A stretch of 64,000 nt of DNA from Deinococcus sp045062605 (lineage in GTDB: Bacteria > Deinococcota > Deinococci > Deinococcales > Deinococcaceae), in NCBI RefSeq assembly GCF_045062605.1, contig NZ_JBJGDW010000013.1:13757-77756 (forward strand), in the 5' to 3' direction. This document shows positions 1 through 9,701 of the stretch, piece after piece. The first letter of the stretch is position 1. Each line of letters opens with the position of its first letter. The position numbers and the translations under genes were made by a program. The notes beneath the pieces were generated by a model, which was not told the DNA's origin, did not search any database, and saw nothing but the letters and a program-made list of their open reading frames with translations.

Positions 1-470
1 AGTTGCCGCTGCATGGTGGAAAAGAAATTGGTGTCGATGTAGACCTTGTTGTCCAGCGGACAGTAAAACGGCCCGGAAGCGCTGCTGGCCACGCCACATC
101 CGCCCTGAGTGCCGCGCGTGTACAGCACCAGCCGCGCCGGGGTGTAAGTGCGCCCGGCCTGCTGGAACACGCTGCCCCAGACCTGATTGGTGCTGGTCAT
201 GATGCGGTCCATGAACTGATAGCTCTCGTCGGTGGCCGGGGTGCCCTGGTTCTGAGCCTGTGCCTGCGATTGAGTCTGCGTCTGGGATTGCGTCTGGCTG
301 CCGTCCCCACCGCCCAGAATCGCGCCGGGATCAATGCCAAAGAACATGGCCATCAGCGCGATAATCAGGCCGCCAATACCGCCCACTGCAATGCCGCCGC
401 CGGGCACGCCGCCTCCACCCCGCCGGTCCTCGATGCCGCCGCCGCCGCCGGGAAGATTTTTCCAGTCCAT
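1..470 (-). CDS. Neutral zinc metallopeptidase, N-terminal part (cut by window edge)
   Basis: The first 156 codons are visible and the rest lies beyond position 1. The protein begins MDWKNLPGGGGGIEDRRGGG, followed by one hydrophobic segment (about residues 24-44) and a Q/S/T repeat linker (about 56-75). This layout is typical of the YpfJ-like Zn_peptidase family of membrane-anchored putative zinc proteases. The expected HExxH zinc motif would lie outside the window, so catalysis cannot be checked. The ATG at 470 is supported by AAGGAG eight bases upstream. Family assignment comes from the characteristic Gly-rich N-terminus plus the TM and linker. Confidence 0.8.
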   Translation of the reverse strand, partial: MDWKNLPGGGGGIEDRRGGGGVPGGGIAVGGIGGLIIALMAMFFGIDPGAILGGGDGSQTQSQTQTQSQAQAQNQGTPATDESYQFMDRIMTSTNQVWGSVFQQAGRTYTPARLVLYTRGTQGGCGVASSASGPFYCPLDNKVYIDTNFFSTMQRQ

Positions 471-662
471 AGTCGTGTCTCCTTGAGTGCTGGGCCAGCC
501 TTGCAGCCCTTCTGACGCTGTGATTCGTGCCGCATTGTAGGCTGCCCGCGACCACGGAAAGCTGATACAGCCTTTAGGCAGAATGGGAGGGTAGCAGGGT
601 TGAACCGTGGGAACCGTGGCAGGTTTAGACCCTGGCAGACAGCGACCGTGGAAAACCAGTCC

Positions 663-1766
663 TCAGCGCACCACCCGCCCGGCCCGCACCGCGCAGACGC
701 GCACCCGCTGACCCTCGGCGTGCAGCGTCTGACCCGTGTCGTGGAGCTGCAATTCCTGCTGCCCCAGCGCCAGCGTGTAGGTCACGGCGTGGCCCTTGAA
801 CTCGCGGGCCAGCACAACAGCCTCGGCACCCGAGTTGTCGGCGGTGAAAGCCAGATGCTCGGGACGCACACTGACCATCACCGGGCCATCCGGGACCGCT
901 TCACCCTCCAGTTCAATAATGCCCAGCGCAGTGCGGGCCACTCCAGCTTGAGCAGTGCCGGACAGCAGGTTGCTGCGGCCCAGGAACGAGGCGACAAAAG
1001 CCGTGCGCGGGCGGGAATAGACCTCCTGCGGAGTGCCGATCTGCACCACCACCCCGGCGCGCATCAGGGCAATCCGGTCACTGAAGGCCAGGGCCTCCTC
1101 CTGATCGTGCGTGACCAGAATGGCCGCCACGCCGCTGCGGCGCAGGATGGCGCGGACTTCCTGGCGGGTAGAGTGGCGCAGTTGCGCGTCCAGGTTGGAA
1201 AACGGCTCATCCAGCAGCAGCAGGCGGGGGCGCGGGGCCAGTGCGCGGGCCAGTGCGACGCGCTGCTGCTGTCCGCCGGACAACTGATGCGGCATCCGCG
1301 TCTCGAAGACGGTCAGGCCCACCAGCGACAGGGTTTCGCGGGCACGGGTCAGGCGCGCGGCACGCGGCAGACGGTTCAGGCCAAACAGCACGTTGCCCAG
1401 CACGCTCAGGTGGGGGAACAACGCGTAGTCCTGGAAGACCAGCCCCACGCCCCGGCGCTCGGGCGGCTGCGGCGGCTGGGTCATGTTGCGCCCGTCGATC
1501 CAGACTGCCCCACCGTCCGGCTCCTCCAGCCCGGCGATCAGGCGCAGGGTGGTGGTCTTGCCGCAGCCCGACGGCCCCAGCAGGGTCAGCAGTTCTCCCT
1601 GAGCAACCTGCAAGCACAGGTCATTGACCACCGGGGGCAGATTGCTGGCCCGGCGGCCCGGCGGGTGAAAATACTTGGCCAGATGCTGCAATTCCAGCGC
1701 GAACGGGGCAGGGGCCGGATGGTCAGCCGTCCCTTTCTCTGGCTCAAGCCTGTCGATAACGGTCAT
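663..1766 (-). CDS. fbpC: Ferric-iron ABC transporter ATP-binding protein
   Basis: This 367-residue cytoplasmic ATPase should power iron (or related metal/polyamine-type) import. Visible motifs are Walker A GPSGCGKTTT, signature LSGGQQQRVALARAL, Walker B LLLLDEPFSNLD and switch histidine LVTHDQEEAL. They are followed by a C-terminal regulatory (TOBE-like) region, as usual for FbpC/PotA-type subunits. It is the last gene of the fbpA-fbpB-fbpC group on this strand, but a structured repeat of about 137 bp separates it from fbpB. That could lower its expression or insulate it. Substrate is inferred from FbpA. Confidence 0.88.
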   Translation of the reverse strand: MTVIDRLEPEKGTADHPAPAPFALELQHLAKYFHPPGRRASNLPPVVNDLCLQVAQGELLTLLGPSGCGKTTTLRLIAGLEEPDGGAVWIDGRNMTQPPQPPERRGVGLVFQDYALFPHLSVLGNVLFGLNRLPRAARLTRARETLSLVGLTVFETRMPHQLSGGQQQRVALARALAPRPRLLLLDEPFSNLDAQLRHSTRQEVRAILRRSGVAAILVTHDQEEALAFSDRIALMRAGVVVQIGTPQEVYSRPRTAFVASFLGRSNLLSGTAQAGVARTALGIIELEGEAVPDGPVMVSVRPEHLAFTADNSGAEAVVLAREFKGHAVTYTLALGQQELQLHDTGQTLHAEGQRVRVCAVRAGRVVR

Positions 1767-1778
1767 ACAGATCTCCTC

Positions 1779-1915
1779 ATACGGATTCCGTCTGTAACGC
1801 TTTCAAATCGGGACAGCGCCGGTTCGTCAACTCCACGCCCGGAATCCGTCTTTCTCCTTCTCGCGTCCGCTCGGATTTCCATCGTTTTCGCAAACGATTC
1901 CACCGGAGTCCGTAT
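1779..1915 (+). repeat. Structured MITE-like repeat, copy 1
   Basis: 137 bp, bounded by ATACGGATTCCG and, at the right end, CGGAGTCCGTAT (its reverse complement with one mismatch). It has an internal hairpin ATCGTTT/AAACGAT. It lies between fbpB and fbpC, and its last base is the A of the fbpB TGA stop codon. It is the same family as 18915-19049, 44457-44594, 48640-48775, 53905-54078 and 62121-62256. Confidence 0.9.
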
Positions 1916-3465
1916 CATTCCCGTTCCCGCCGCAGGATCAGCAGGGTCAGCACGCCCCCCACCGCCGCCAGCGCCAGCGCATAGGGGGCGGCACTGGCGT
2001 ACTGGGCTTCCTCGGTGTAGCTCCAGACATTGCGGGCCAGCGTCTCGAAGCCGATGGGCGAGAGCAGCAGCGTCAGCGGCAATTCTTTGAGAACGCTCAG
2101 AAACACGAACGCTGCGCTGACCAGCAGCCCCGGCCCCAGCAGTGGCAGTGTGACCCGGCGCAGCGCCCCGCCCCGCGACACGCCCAGCACGCGGGCAGCT
2201 TCCTCCAACCGAGGTGTGGCCCGCACCAGCCCGCTGCGAATGGGGCCGATGGCCTCGGCGACAAAGTGCAGCGTGTAGGCGATGATCAGCAGCGGCAGCG
2301 TCTGGTACAGCGGCGGCACGGCCCGCAGCACGAAGAAAATCAGTGCCAGCGCGAAGGCCAGCGGCGGCGTGGCGTAGCCCAGGTACGCGGCCCGCTCTAT
2401 GATGCGCGGCCAGCGCCCGGTAAATCGGCTGCCGATCACGGCCAGCGGCAGGGCCAGCGCAGTGGTGGTCAATGCAGTCAGCGCCGCCGCCCCCAGCGCG
2501 GACCTCAGCGCATCCAGCAGGCTGGGCCACGCAAAGGGGCTGTTCTCCAGCCCCAGCCAGTACAGCATCGTGCCCAGCGGCAGCACCAGCGTCATGACCG
2601 CCAGCGCGGCTACAAAGAGCCATGCCAGCGGGCGCAGGTGGCCCAGTTTGACGGTGCCGGGTTTTCGGGCGGTGGCAGGCGAAACCCGCGAAAGAAACAC
2701 GCCCCGCATGAACCGCGCCTCCAGCCACAGCGCCGCCCCGGTCAGCAGCAGCAGCAGCAGCGCCAGCCACGCCGAATACACCCGGTCATATGCCGCCGTG
2801 TACTGCTGGTAAATGGCCGCACTGAAGGTGGGGTAGCGCATCAGGCTGACCACGCTAAAATCGCCCAGGGTGTGCAGGCCGATCAACAGTCCCCCCGACA
2901 ACCACGCCGGGCGCAGGTGCGGCACCGTGACCTGCCAGAACGTCTGCCAGCGGGTGCGGCCCAGCAATCGGGCGGCGTCCTCCAGTGCCGGGTCCTGCGT
3001 CCGCAGCGCGGCGTGCAGATTCAGGAACAGATACGGAAAGGTGAACAGCGTCAGCACCAGCAGCGCGCCCCAGAAGCCACTCGGCCCCGGCAGGCGCAAC
3101 CCGGTCAGCATGTCGATGGCCCCGCCCGCGCCGCCCGCTGCGATAAAGGCGTAGGCCCCCACGTACCCTGGAATCGCCAGCGGCAGCACGCCCAGCAGCG
3201 TCAGCAGGCGGCGCGGGCGCAGGTCCGTCCGCGCCGCCAGGAAGGCCAGCGGCAGCGCCACCAGCGTGGTAGTCAGCAGCACCGACGCGCCCAGCAGCAG
3301 CGTGTTGCCCGCCAGCACCAGATTGCGCGTGCGGAACACGATCTCACGCAGCTCGCCCGGCTCGGCCCCCAAGGCGCGCAATACCAGATATGACAGCGGC
3401 ACCAGCACGCCCAGCACGGTCAGCAGGGCGGGCAGCAATAAGAATGGGGGCAGTCTTCGGGTCAT
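1915..3465 (-). CDS. fbpB: Ferric-iron ABC transporter permease (fused two-domain)
   Basis: 516-residue inner-membrane permease with about 12 predicted membrane segments arranged as two homologous binding-protein-dependent permease domains, the usual FbpB/ThiP design. Both EAA loops that dock on the ATPase are visible: EDAARLLGRTRWQTF in the first half (about residue 162) and EEAARVLGVSRGGAL in the second (about residue 420). Length is normal for the family. The stop codon TGA touches the repeat at 1779-1915. Partner genes are fbpA (4150-5148) and fbpC (663-1766). Confidence 0.9.
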   Translation of the reverse strand: MTRRLPPFLLLPALLTVLGVLVPLSYLVLRALGAEPGELREIVFRTRNLVLAGNTLLLGASVLLTTTLVALPLAFLAARTDLRPRRLLTLLGVLPLAIPGYVGAYAFIAAGGAGGAIDMLTGLRLPGPSGFWGALLVLTLFTFPYLFLNLHAALRTQDPALEDAARLLGRTRWQTFWQVTVPHLRPAWLSGGLLIGLHTLGDFSVVSLMRYPTFSAAIYQQYTAAYDRVYSAWLALLLLLLTGAALWLEARFMRGVFLSRVSPATARKPGTVKLGHLRPLAWLFVAALAVMTLVLPLGTMLYWLGLENSPFAWPSLLDALRSALGAAALTALTTTALALPLAVIGSRFTGRWPRIIERAAYLGYATPPLAFALALIFFVLRAVPPLYQTLPLLIIAYTLHFVAEAIGPIRSGLVRATPRLEEAARVLGVSRGGALRRVTLPLLGPGLLVSAAFVFLSVLKELPLTLLLSPIGFETLARNVWSYTEEAQYASAAPYALALAAVGGVLTLLILRRERE

Positions 3466-3600
3466 AGGCGTGGTGGCACCGGGCCAGCCAAGTAACTTTA
3501 ACAGACCGGATTAGTCGGGATTGTCCCATGAGAGGAAAGGGGGCTATCCAGATGGGCTTGCTCGAAATCGCAGGGCGTGATGCTGTCCAACTGAAGAAAG

Positions 3601-4080
3601 TCACGCCACCCGTTGCCGCCACGCCAACCACGACAGAACCACCAGCATCACTGGAGCGGCGATCAGGATGCCGTTGCTCAGGCCCTGCGAGATCTGGGCC
3701 TTGACTGAAATTCCGGTCTGCGGATCGGGCGGGGGCAACATCATCCCCAGCAGCGCGTCTACCCCTGTACCGACGGCGATCAGCAGCAGAACGGCGGCCA
3801 CGCCCAGCCCCAGACTGACCCAGACCGGTTCCAGACCCGCGTAGCGCAGCAGTCGGGGCAGGGCCAGCACCGCCCCGGCCAGCAGACCCATCACCAGATA
3901 CACCGCGCCGAAACTGCGCTCCAGACTGCCGTCCGTGAACAGAATGCTGCCCAGCACGACGAGCAGCGCCACGAACGCCAGCACCGCCACGCCCCGCGCC
4001 GGGGTCAGCGGCAGAGCAGTCACCATCAGCAAGACGGCCACCGACACGCCCGCACCCAGCAGCAACCCCAGGATTCCCAT
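3601..4080 (-). CDS. Small integral membrane protein inside the fbp locus
   Basis: 159-residue protein with five probable membrane helices (for example GILGLLLGAGVSVAVLLMV at the N-terminus and ILIAAPVMLVVLSWLA at the C-terminus). No known family is recognised. A longer start at 4095 is possible, but that ATG abuts the T-run of the terminator at 4095-4130, so the ATG at 4080 is preferred. A frameshifted paralogue lies at 5263-5790, so fbpA is flanked by two copies of this gene. The setting suggests an accessory membrane component of iron uptake, but this is inference only. Confidence 0.7.
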   Translation of the reverse strand: MGILGLLLGAGVSVAVLLMVTALPLTPARGVAVLAFVALLVVLGSILFTDGSLERSFGAVYLVMGLLAGAVLALPRLLRYAGLEPVWVSLGLGVAAVLLLIAVGTGVDALLGMMLPPPDPQTGISVKAQISQGLSNGILIAAPVMLVVLSWLAWRQRVA

Positions 4081-4094
4081 ACCGCAGTGGAGCA

Positions 4095-4130
4095 TAAAAA
4101 AGCCCCGAGCCAGCGAGAACTGGAACGGGG
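4095..4130 (-). terminator. Rho-independent terminator after fbpA
   Basis: On the minus strand an 11-base stem (CCCCGTTCCAG paired with CTGGCTCGGGG, with one mismatched pair of bases) has a 6-base loop and is followed by a run of seven T. It ends or attenuates fbpA transcription before the membrane protein and permease genes. This would favour high binding-protein levels. Confidence 0.85.
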
Positions 4131-4149
4131 TCGAATCGGGAGCCGGGGG

Positions 4150-5148
4150 TTACAGCAGGCCAGCGTCCCGCAGCAGCTTCTGCGCCTTCTCGATGTTCTT
4201 GGGCAGGGCGGTGGGATCGATCTTGGGGCCGCGCTTGCTCACCTCTTCAAAGGGACGCATGGTGGTGGGTTGCAGGATGTTGCCGATCACCGGGTACTCG
4301 AAGTTCACGCTCAGGAGGAAGGTCTGCGCGTCCTTGCTGACCAGATAGCTCAGGAAGCGGGTGGCAGCGGCGGTATTCTTGCCCGTCTTCAGGAGGCCCG
4401 CGCCCGTGGCGTTACCCAGGTTGCCGATGTCGCCGTTCTTGAAGAAGTAGGTGTCGATGGGGTAATTCAGGCGGTTGACGCGCTGGATGTAGTAGTGGTT
4501 GGTCAGGCCCACGTCGATCTCGCCGGAGCGCATAGCTTCCAGCATGCCCACGTTGCTGGTCTTGTAATCCTTGGGTTGCAGCGCCTTCATGCCTTCCAGC
4601 CACTGCTTGGTGGTGGCCTCGCCGTGCTGGGCGATCATGCCCGCCAGGAAATCCTGGAAGCTGGGGTAGGAGACGGTCCAGCCGATGCGGCCCTTGAGCG
4701 CCGTCATCTTGGGCAGGTCCAGCACGCTGGCCGGAAGCTGCTCGGGCTTGATCTTATCGGTGTTGTAGGCCAGCGTGCGGAAGCGGACGGTGGTGGGCAG
4801 CCACGCGCGGTCTGCGGGCAGGTAGTCCGGCGAGACGTTACGCGTCAATGAAGTGCCCAGCTTGACGAATTTGCCCTCGCTCGCCAGTTCGCCCAGCGCG
4901 CCCACCGAGTTGCCCCAGAACACGTCGGCGGGGCTGCGGCTGCCCTCTTCCCGCAGGGCGGCCACCAGTTGCGCGTCGTTGCCGTAGCGCACATTGACCT
5001 TGATGCCGGTCTGCTTCTCGAACTGCTGGACGATGGGTTCCACGAAGGTCTTGCCGCGCCCGGAATACAGCGTGATGGACCCGGCGGACTGGGCCAGGGT
5101 GGTCCCGGTGAGCAGCAGGGCGATGGTGGCGGTGATTGCGTTTCGCAT
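4150..5148 (-). CDS. fbpA: Iron ABC transporter substrate-binding protein
   Basis: 332-residue exported protein with a signal peptide (MRNAITATIALLLTGTTLAQ, cleavage near residue 20-23). The mature start ITLYSGRGKTFVEPIVQQFE is characteristic of the FbpA/FutA class of periplasmic iron-binding proteins. The adjacent tyrosines in LTNHYYIQRVN (about residues 216-220) match the iron-ligating tyrosine pair of that family. It is first gene of the transport locus and is followed by a terminator at 4095-4130. The upstream region reads TTTACTTAGGATTAG before the ATG. This resembles half of a DtxR-type box, but the evidence is weak. Confidence 0.92.
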   Translation of the reverse strand: MRNAITATIALLLTGTTLAQSAGSITLYSGRGKTFVEPIVQQFEKQTGIKVNVRYGNDAQLVAALREEGSRSPADVFWGNSVGALGELASEGKFVKLGTSLTRNVSPDYLPADRAWLPTTVRFRTLAYNTDKIKPEQLPASVLDLPKMTALKGRIGWTVSYPSFQDFLAGMIAQHGEATTKQWLEGMKALQPKDYKTSNVGMLEAMRSGEIDVGLTNHYYIQRVNRLNYPIDTYFFKNGDIGNLGNATGAGLLKTGKNTAAATRFLSYLVSKDAQTFLLSVNFEYPVIGNILQPTTMRPFEEVSKRGPKIDPTALPKNIEKAQKLLRDAGLL

Positions 5149-5262
5149 GTCTCTAATCCTAAGTAAACCACTCGGGATAGTGAGGTATAAATGTCCCGGC
5201 AGCGAGAAGGGTTATGTCTGCGCGCAACCTCAGCCTTGCATCATCATGCCTCCAACCAATGC

Positions 5263-5790
5263 TCAGTGACCCACCGATCTGCGCCGCCATACCAGCCCGA
5301 TGCCCACCAGCAACGCCAGCGGAGTGGCAAAACCCATGATCAGAGGCACGGGAAGAACGACGTCAAAGAGAACAGACCAGACGTTGCGCGTCTCCAGAAT
5401 TGCAGTTCCCCGACTCTGAAGGATAGCCAGCGACAGCCAGTCCACAAAACAAAAGTAATGACGGCCAGCAGAAGCAGCATGGCGGCCTGTCCCAGACCCA
5501 GCGCCAGCCAGATCGGCTCCCGACCCCAGAACCGCAAGAGATGGGGCACAGCGAGGCACACACCCACCCCGACGTACAGGGCGAAGATGTGCCAGTCGGT
5601 TTGTCGCTGGATCGCCGCTGATCCCATTGTGAGCGCTCATGGAGATCAGCCAGGGCACGCCTGGAACGATCAGCAGTGGCAACCACTTCGCACACCGGAG
5701 CGGCAGCGCCAGAACGCCCATGACGATGGCAACGGTGAGGCCGATGCCCAGTCCCGCTCCCAGCAGGTCCACCACATCCCGGTATCCCAC
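5263..5790 (-). pseudogene. Frameshifted paralogue of the fbp-locus membrane protein
   Basis: The reading begins at GTG 5790 (GYRDVVDLLGAGLGIGLTVA). It must shift frame near 5628 to continue as IFALYVGVGVCLAVPHLLRF ... EPIWLALGLGQAAMLLLL. It must then shift back near 5390-5400 to finish as VLPVPLIMGFATPLALLVG ... VWRRR. All three pieces align in order with the intact gene at 3601-4080 (LGAGVSVAVLL, YLVMGLLAGAVLALPRLLRY, EPVWVSLGLGVAAVLLL, VMLVVLSWLAWRQR). This is either a decayed duplicate or two sequencing indels. No single frame encodes the whole protein. Confidence 0.75.
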
Positions 5791-5837
5791 GCCTCAGTGG
5801 ACCACAGCGCGTTCGGCCTGTGGATAGGCGACGGAAT

Positions 5838-6857
<1,020 letters not shown>

Positions 6858-6865
6858 CGGGGCGC

Positions 6866-6871
6866 AGTATG
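6866..6871 (-). promoter_or_regulatory. Leaderless -10 box of ddl
   Basis: CATACT on the minus strand ends 8 bases before the ATG. No clear -35 is seen. Confidence 0.45.
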
Positions 6872-6972
6872 TCATGAGAGGGGCGGTGGGCTGAGCAGCG
6901 GGTTAGAGGAGGGCGAGGCTTGGCCGTCTAAGGGTCTAAAGGCCAGAGGCAGCGCACCGTTCTCCGCGTTCC

Positions 6973-8220
6973 CTACTCCTCTACCGCCCGCGCTCCAATC
7001 CGCCCGCCAATATCCCGCCGCATCTGCGCCCCCGCAAAGTCCACTTGGTCTGCCAGCGCGTAGGCCCGCGCCAGGGCAGTGTTCAATGTCGGGGCGACGG
7101 CAGTGACGGCCAGCACGCGCCCACCGTTGCTCTGCAATTCGCCGTCTTCCATACGTGTTCCGGCGTGGAAGATGATCTCGCCGTCTCCCCCGTCCGGCAG
7201 GCCCAGCGGCACACCGCGCACCGGATCGCCGGGATAACCAGGGGCGGCGAGAATGATGACCGCACTGGCCTCGTCGCTGAATTGGACGGTCTGCGGGTCC
7301 AGTTTCCCGTTCGCCGCATCCAGACAGTGCTGAGCGAGGTCACTTTGCAGCAGGGGCAGCACCGCCTCGGCCTCGGGGTCACCGAAGCGGGCGTTGAATT
7401 CCACCACCTTCGGGCCGTCGGGCGTGAGCATCAGCCCGGCGTACAGCACACCCTGGAACGGCATTCCCTCGGCGCGCATTCCGGCCAGGGTGGGGGCGAT
7501 GATACGCGTCTTGATGACCTCCAGATCAGCGTCTGAGAGCGGAAAGGGGCAGATGACGCCCATGCCGCCGGTCATCGGCCCGGTGTCGCCCGCGTAAATG
7601 GTCTTGTGGTCCTGGCTGGGTGGCGTCAGGGCAAAGTGTTCGCCATCGGTCAGGGCCAGCACCGAGACTTCCTGCCCGGTCATGAAATCCTCAATGACAG
7701 CGCAGGCGTCCGGGGCGCTGAAAATGTCGCGCAGGGCTGCCTCAGCATCCGCCTGAGAATGGGCAATCGTGACGCCCTTGCCGGCCCGCAACGCCGCGTC
7801 CTTGATGACGGTGGGCATGGACTGACTGCCCAGATGCGCCAGCGCCCCCTCCAGATCAGTAAAAGTGGCGTGCTGGGCGGTGGGAATCCCATGCCTGAGC
7901 ATGAACGCCTTGCTCCAGCCCTTGTCCCCTTCCAGACGGCTGGCCGCCTGCGTGGGGCCAAAGGCCGGAACGCCGCGCGCCGTACAGGCATCCACCACCC
8001 CCGCTGCCAGATACGCCTCGGGGCCGACGATCACCACGTCAGCGGACTCGCGCACGGCCAGCTTGGCCATCGAATCGGCGTCTTGGGGGCTGTCCAGAAT
8101 GCGGGCCAGCTCTGCAATACCGGGGTTGCCCGGTGTACACAGCACCGTATGCCCCTGCCGCACGCAGGTATGGACGATGGCATGTTCGCGCCCACCGCCG
8201 CCAATCACCAAGACTCTCAC
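6973..8220 (-). CDS. purD: Phosphoribosylamine--glycine ligase
   Basis: 415-residue ATP-grasp enzyme of purine synthesis (step 2: phosphoribosylamine plus glycine to GAR). The start is GTG at 8220, which gives the family's N-terminus VRVLVIGGGGREHAI. A longer in-frame extension to 8277 would run into the upstream gene and adds nothing conserved. The GTG overlaps the TGA of the MBL hydrolase by four bases (GTGA), so translation is coupled. Other motifs are TPGNPGIAEL, VVIVGPEAYLAAGVVDACT, DHKTIYAGDTGPMTGGMGV and VEFNARFGDPEAE. Confidence 0.95.
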   Translation of the reverse strand: MRVLVIGGGGREHAIVHTCVRQGHTVLCTPGNPGIAELARILDSPQDADSMAKLAVRESADVVIVGPEAYLAAGVVDACTARGVPAFGPTQAASRLEGDKGWSKAFMLRHGIPTAQHATFTDLEGALAHLGSQSMPTVIKDAALRAGKGVTIAHSQADAEAALRDIFSAPDACAVIEDFMTGQEVSVLALTDGEHFALTPPSQDHKTIYAGDTGPMTGGMGVICPFPLSDADLEVIKTRIIAPTLAGMRAEGMPFQGVLYAGLMLTPDGPKVVEFNARFGDPEAEAVLPLLQSDLAQHCLDAANGKLDPQTVQFSDEASAVIILAAPGYPGDPVRGVPLGLPDGGDGEIIFHAGTRMEDGELQSNGGRVLAVTAVAPTLNTALARAYALADQVDFAGAQMRRDIGGRIGARAVEE

Positions 8221-9119
8221 GGGTTGCGAACCGCTTTTTTCTGCCAGTAACGCATCAGCCCCTGCACGCTCATCCACGGCGGGCAGGCAAAGTCGTAGCG
8301 GGCGGGCAGGTCCTCGCCCTCGGCCAGCAGTTCCTGCATCAGCACTTTCGTATAAACCTCGGAAATGGCTTCAAACTCCTGCCCAGTTTCCATTCCAGCG
8401 CGAATGCGCCCCGCGTCCAGCTCCATCTTGTCCAGCAGGCCGTCCCAGTGGGTGTCCTCGTGGGCATAGCTGCCGAAATGGGCCAGATGCAGGGTCTGGG
8501 CGTCCCGCTGACGCAACGTGGCAACGCTGTCCCGCCAGACCTCCAGATTGATGTCCGGCGGCGGCGTGGGCGCACGCGCGGTCTGGTGGGTGTCCAGCCG
8601 CACGCCGCCGACATCCCCGACAAAGAGATCGGGGCCGACGTGGTAAGCCAGATGGTGAACCGCGTGGCCGGGGGTGTACAGGGCGTCCACACTGACGTTG
8701 CCGATCTGGAGCGTCTCGCCGCCCGCCAGCACGGTCATTTTCTCGGCGGGGATGGGCAGCATCTCGCCCCACAGGCGGTCCATCGCGTCGCCGTAGATCT
8801 GGGTGGCACTGGCCACCAGCCGTTCCGGGCTTGCCAGATGCTTTGCGCCGCGCTCGTGGACGTACACGCGGGCTTCCGGCACCCGCGAGAGTATCGTTCC
8901 GGCGGCCCCGGCGTGGTCAAAGTGAATGTGCGTCAGCAGCAGATGGCGCACATCGTCCAGCCCGGCTCCCAGCGCCTCCAGCCCGGCACTCAGCGCGGGC
9001 AATGTACTAGTGGGTCCGGTGTCCACCACGGCCAGCCCATCCCCGGTGTCCAAAATGTATGTAGCGATCACGCCGGGAGTGTCCTGAAAGTTCAGATCAA
9101 CCAGATTCACGCCGTTCAT
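8217..9119 (-). CDS. MBL-fold metallo-hydrolase
   Basis: 300-residue metallo-beta-lactamase-fold hydrolase. The metal-binding motif THIHFDHAG is at about residues 63-71. Further ligands are expected in TPGHAVHHLAYH and the conserved aspartate of LFVGDVGG. The C-terminal part (about 190-300) is helical, with HLAHFGS. The family includes glyoxalase II-like and lactonase-like enzymes, and the substrate cannot be read from sequence. It is the middle gene of a coupled trio: its ATG overlaps the TGA of the 57-residue membrane protein (ATGA), and its TGA overlaps the purD GTG. Confidence 0.88.
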   Translation of the reverse strand: MNGVNLVDLNFQDTPGVIATYILDTGDGLAVVDTGPTSTLPALSAGLEALGAGLDDVRHLLLTHIHFDHAGAAGTILSRVPEARVYVHERGAKHLASPERLVASATQIYGDAMDRLWGEMLPIPAEKMTVLAGGETLQIGNVSVDALYTPGHAVHHLAYHVGPDLFVGDVGGVRLDTHQTARAPTPPPDINLEVWRDSVATLRQRDAQTLHLAHFGSYAHEDTHWDGLLDKMELDAGRIRAGMETGQEFEAISEVYTKVLMQELLAEGEDLPARYDFACPPWMSVQGLMRYWQKKAVRNP

Positions 9120-9289
9120 GCTGCGCCCGAGACGCGCGCCACGGCCAGCAGGGCGGCGGCGGCGAACTGCACGAGGGCCACGGTCCGCAGCGCCCCCGCG
9201 TTCGGCGCACCCTTGAGCGGTCCCATGCTGAGCATCAGGATAAATGTCGCGCTGAGCAGGATGAACCCGCAGAAAAGCCAGAGAGCCAT
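9116..9289 (-). CDS. 57-residue membrane protein, first gene of the MBL-purD operon
   Basis: This short gene reads MALWLFCGFILLSATFILML and continues with a second hydrophobic stretch, TVALVQFAAAALLAVARV, so it has two probable membrane helices. It is translationally coupled to the MBL hydrolase through an ATGA overlap. A -10-like TATCCT ends 7 bases before the ATG, which supports a leaderless message. No family is recognised. The coupling and the promoter make it a genuine gene despite its size. Confidence 0.72.
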   Translation of the reverse strand: MALWLFCGFILLSATFILMLSMGPLKGAPNAGALRTVALVQFAAAALLAVARVSGAA

Positions 9290-9296
9290 GCCTAAC

Positions 9297-9302
9297 AGGA
9301 TA
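9297..9302 (-). promoter_or_regulatory. Leaderless -10 box of the membrane protein-MBL-purD operon
   Basis: TATCCT on the minus strand, 7 bases before the ATG at 9289. Confidence 0.6.
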
Positions 9303-9353
9303 CGGGGTGGACGGTGCAGGAGGAACAGACGACGGTGAACAGCTGGCCTGCGC

Positions 9354-9701
9354 CTACCTTTCGCGCATGGTCAGTGCGATCAGGGCGTCCCAGTCGTCGG
9401 GCTGCTGCGTGTCGTCCAGCGCGGCGCGGTTGCGGCCTGTGAAGCCGCACTTCGCGCACTGATGAACGATAATCCAGCCCTTCTTGCCGCTCTGCTCCGC
9501 GCCCACCGGCACCAGTGAGCCGTAGCAGGTGCTGGCGCGGTCACCGGGCAGTACGTCCACATGCAGGCTGTACAAGCAGGCGGGGCAGTGGTTACGGACG
9601 CTGCCGTTGGTCAGGGGCAGAACCTCTACGCCGCAATGCTGGCAGAGAAAAGCGTTGTTGGTGCCCTGCACGGTGAAGCGGCGGCTCAGACCTTCGGTCA
9701 C
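9354..9701 (-). CDS. RNHCP domain protein (zinc-binding, ribosome/RNA-type domain)
   Basis: 115-residue protein starting at GTG 9701, which overlaps the TGA of the upstream membrane protein gene by four bases. It carries the RNHCP signature: FLCQHCGVEVLPL, VRNHCPACLYSLHVD, then HQCAKCGFTGRNR. This gives four CxxC-type zinc-binding pairs or near pairs, including the name-giving RNHCP-like RNHCPAC. The family is of unknown function. Longer reading to 9920 in this frame is Gly/Ala noise overlapping the upstream gene and is rejected. Confidence 0.85.
   Translation of the reverse strand: MTEGLSRRFTVQGTNNAFLCQHCGVEVLPLTNGSVRNHCPACLYSLHVDVLPGDRASTCYGSLVPVGAEQSGKKGWIIVHQCAKCGFTGRNRAALDDTQQPDDWDALIALTMRER

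Noticed and set aside
600..2090. Open frame of about 496 codons opposite fbpC
   Set aside because: It is antisense to fbpC and repeat copy 1, with no recognisable domain.
5149..5180. DtxR/Fur box before fbpA
   Set aside because: Only a half-site-like TTAGGATTAG was seen, with no matching second half, so it is not listed as a feature.
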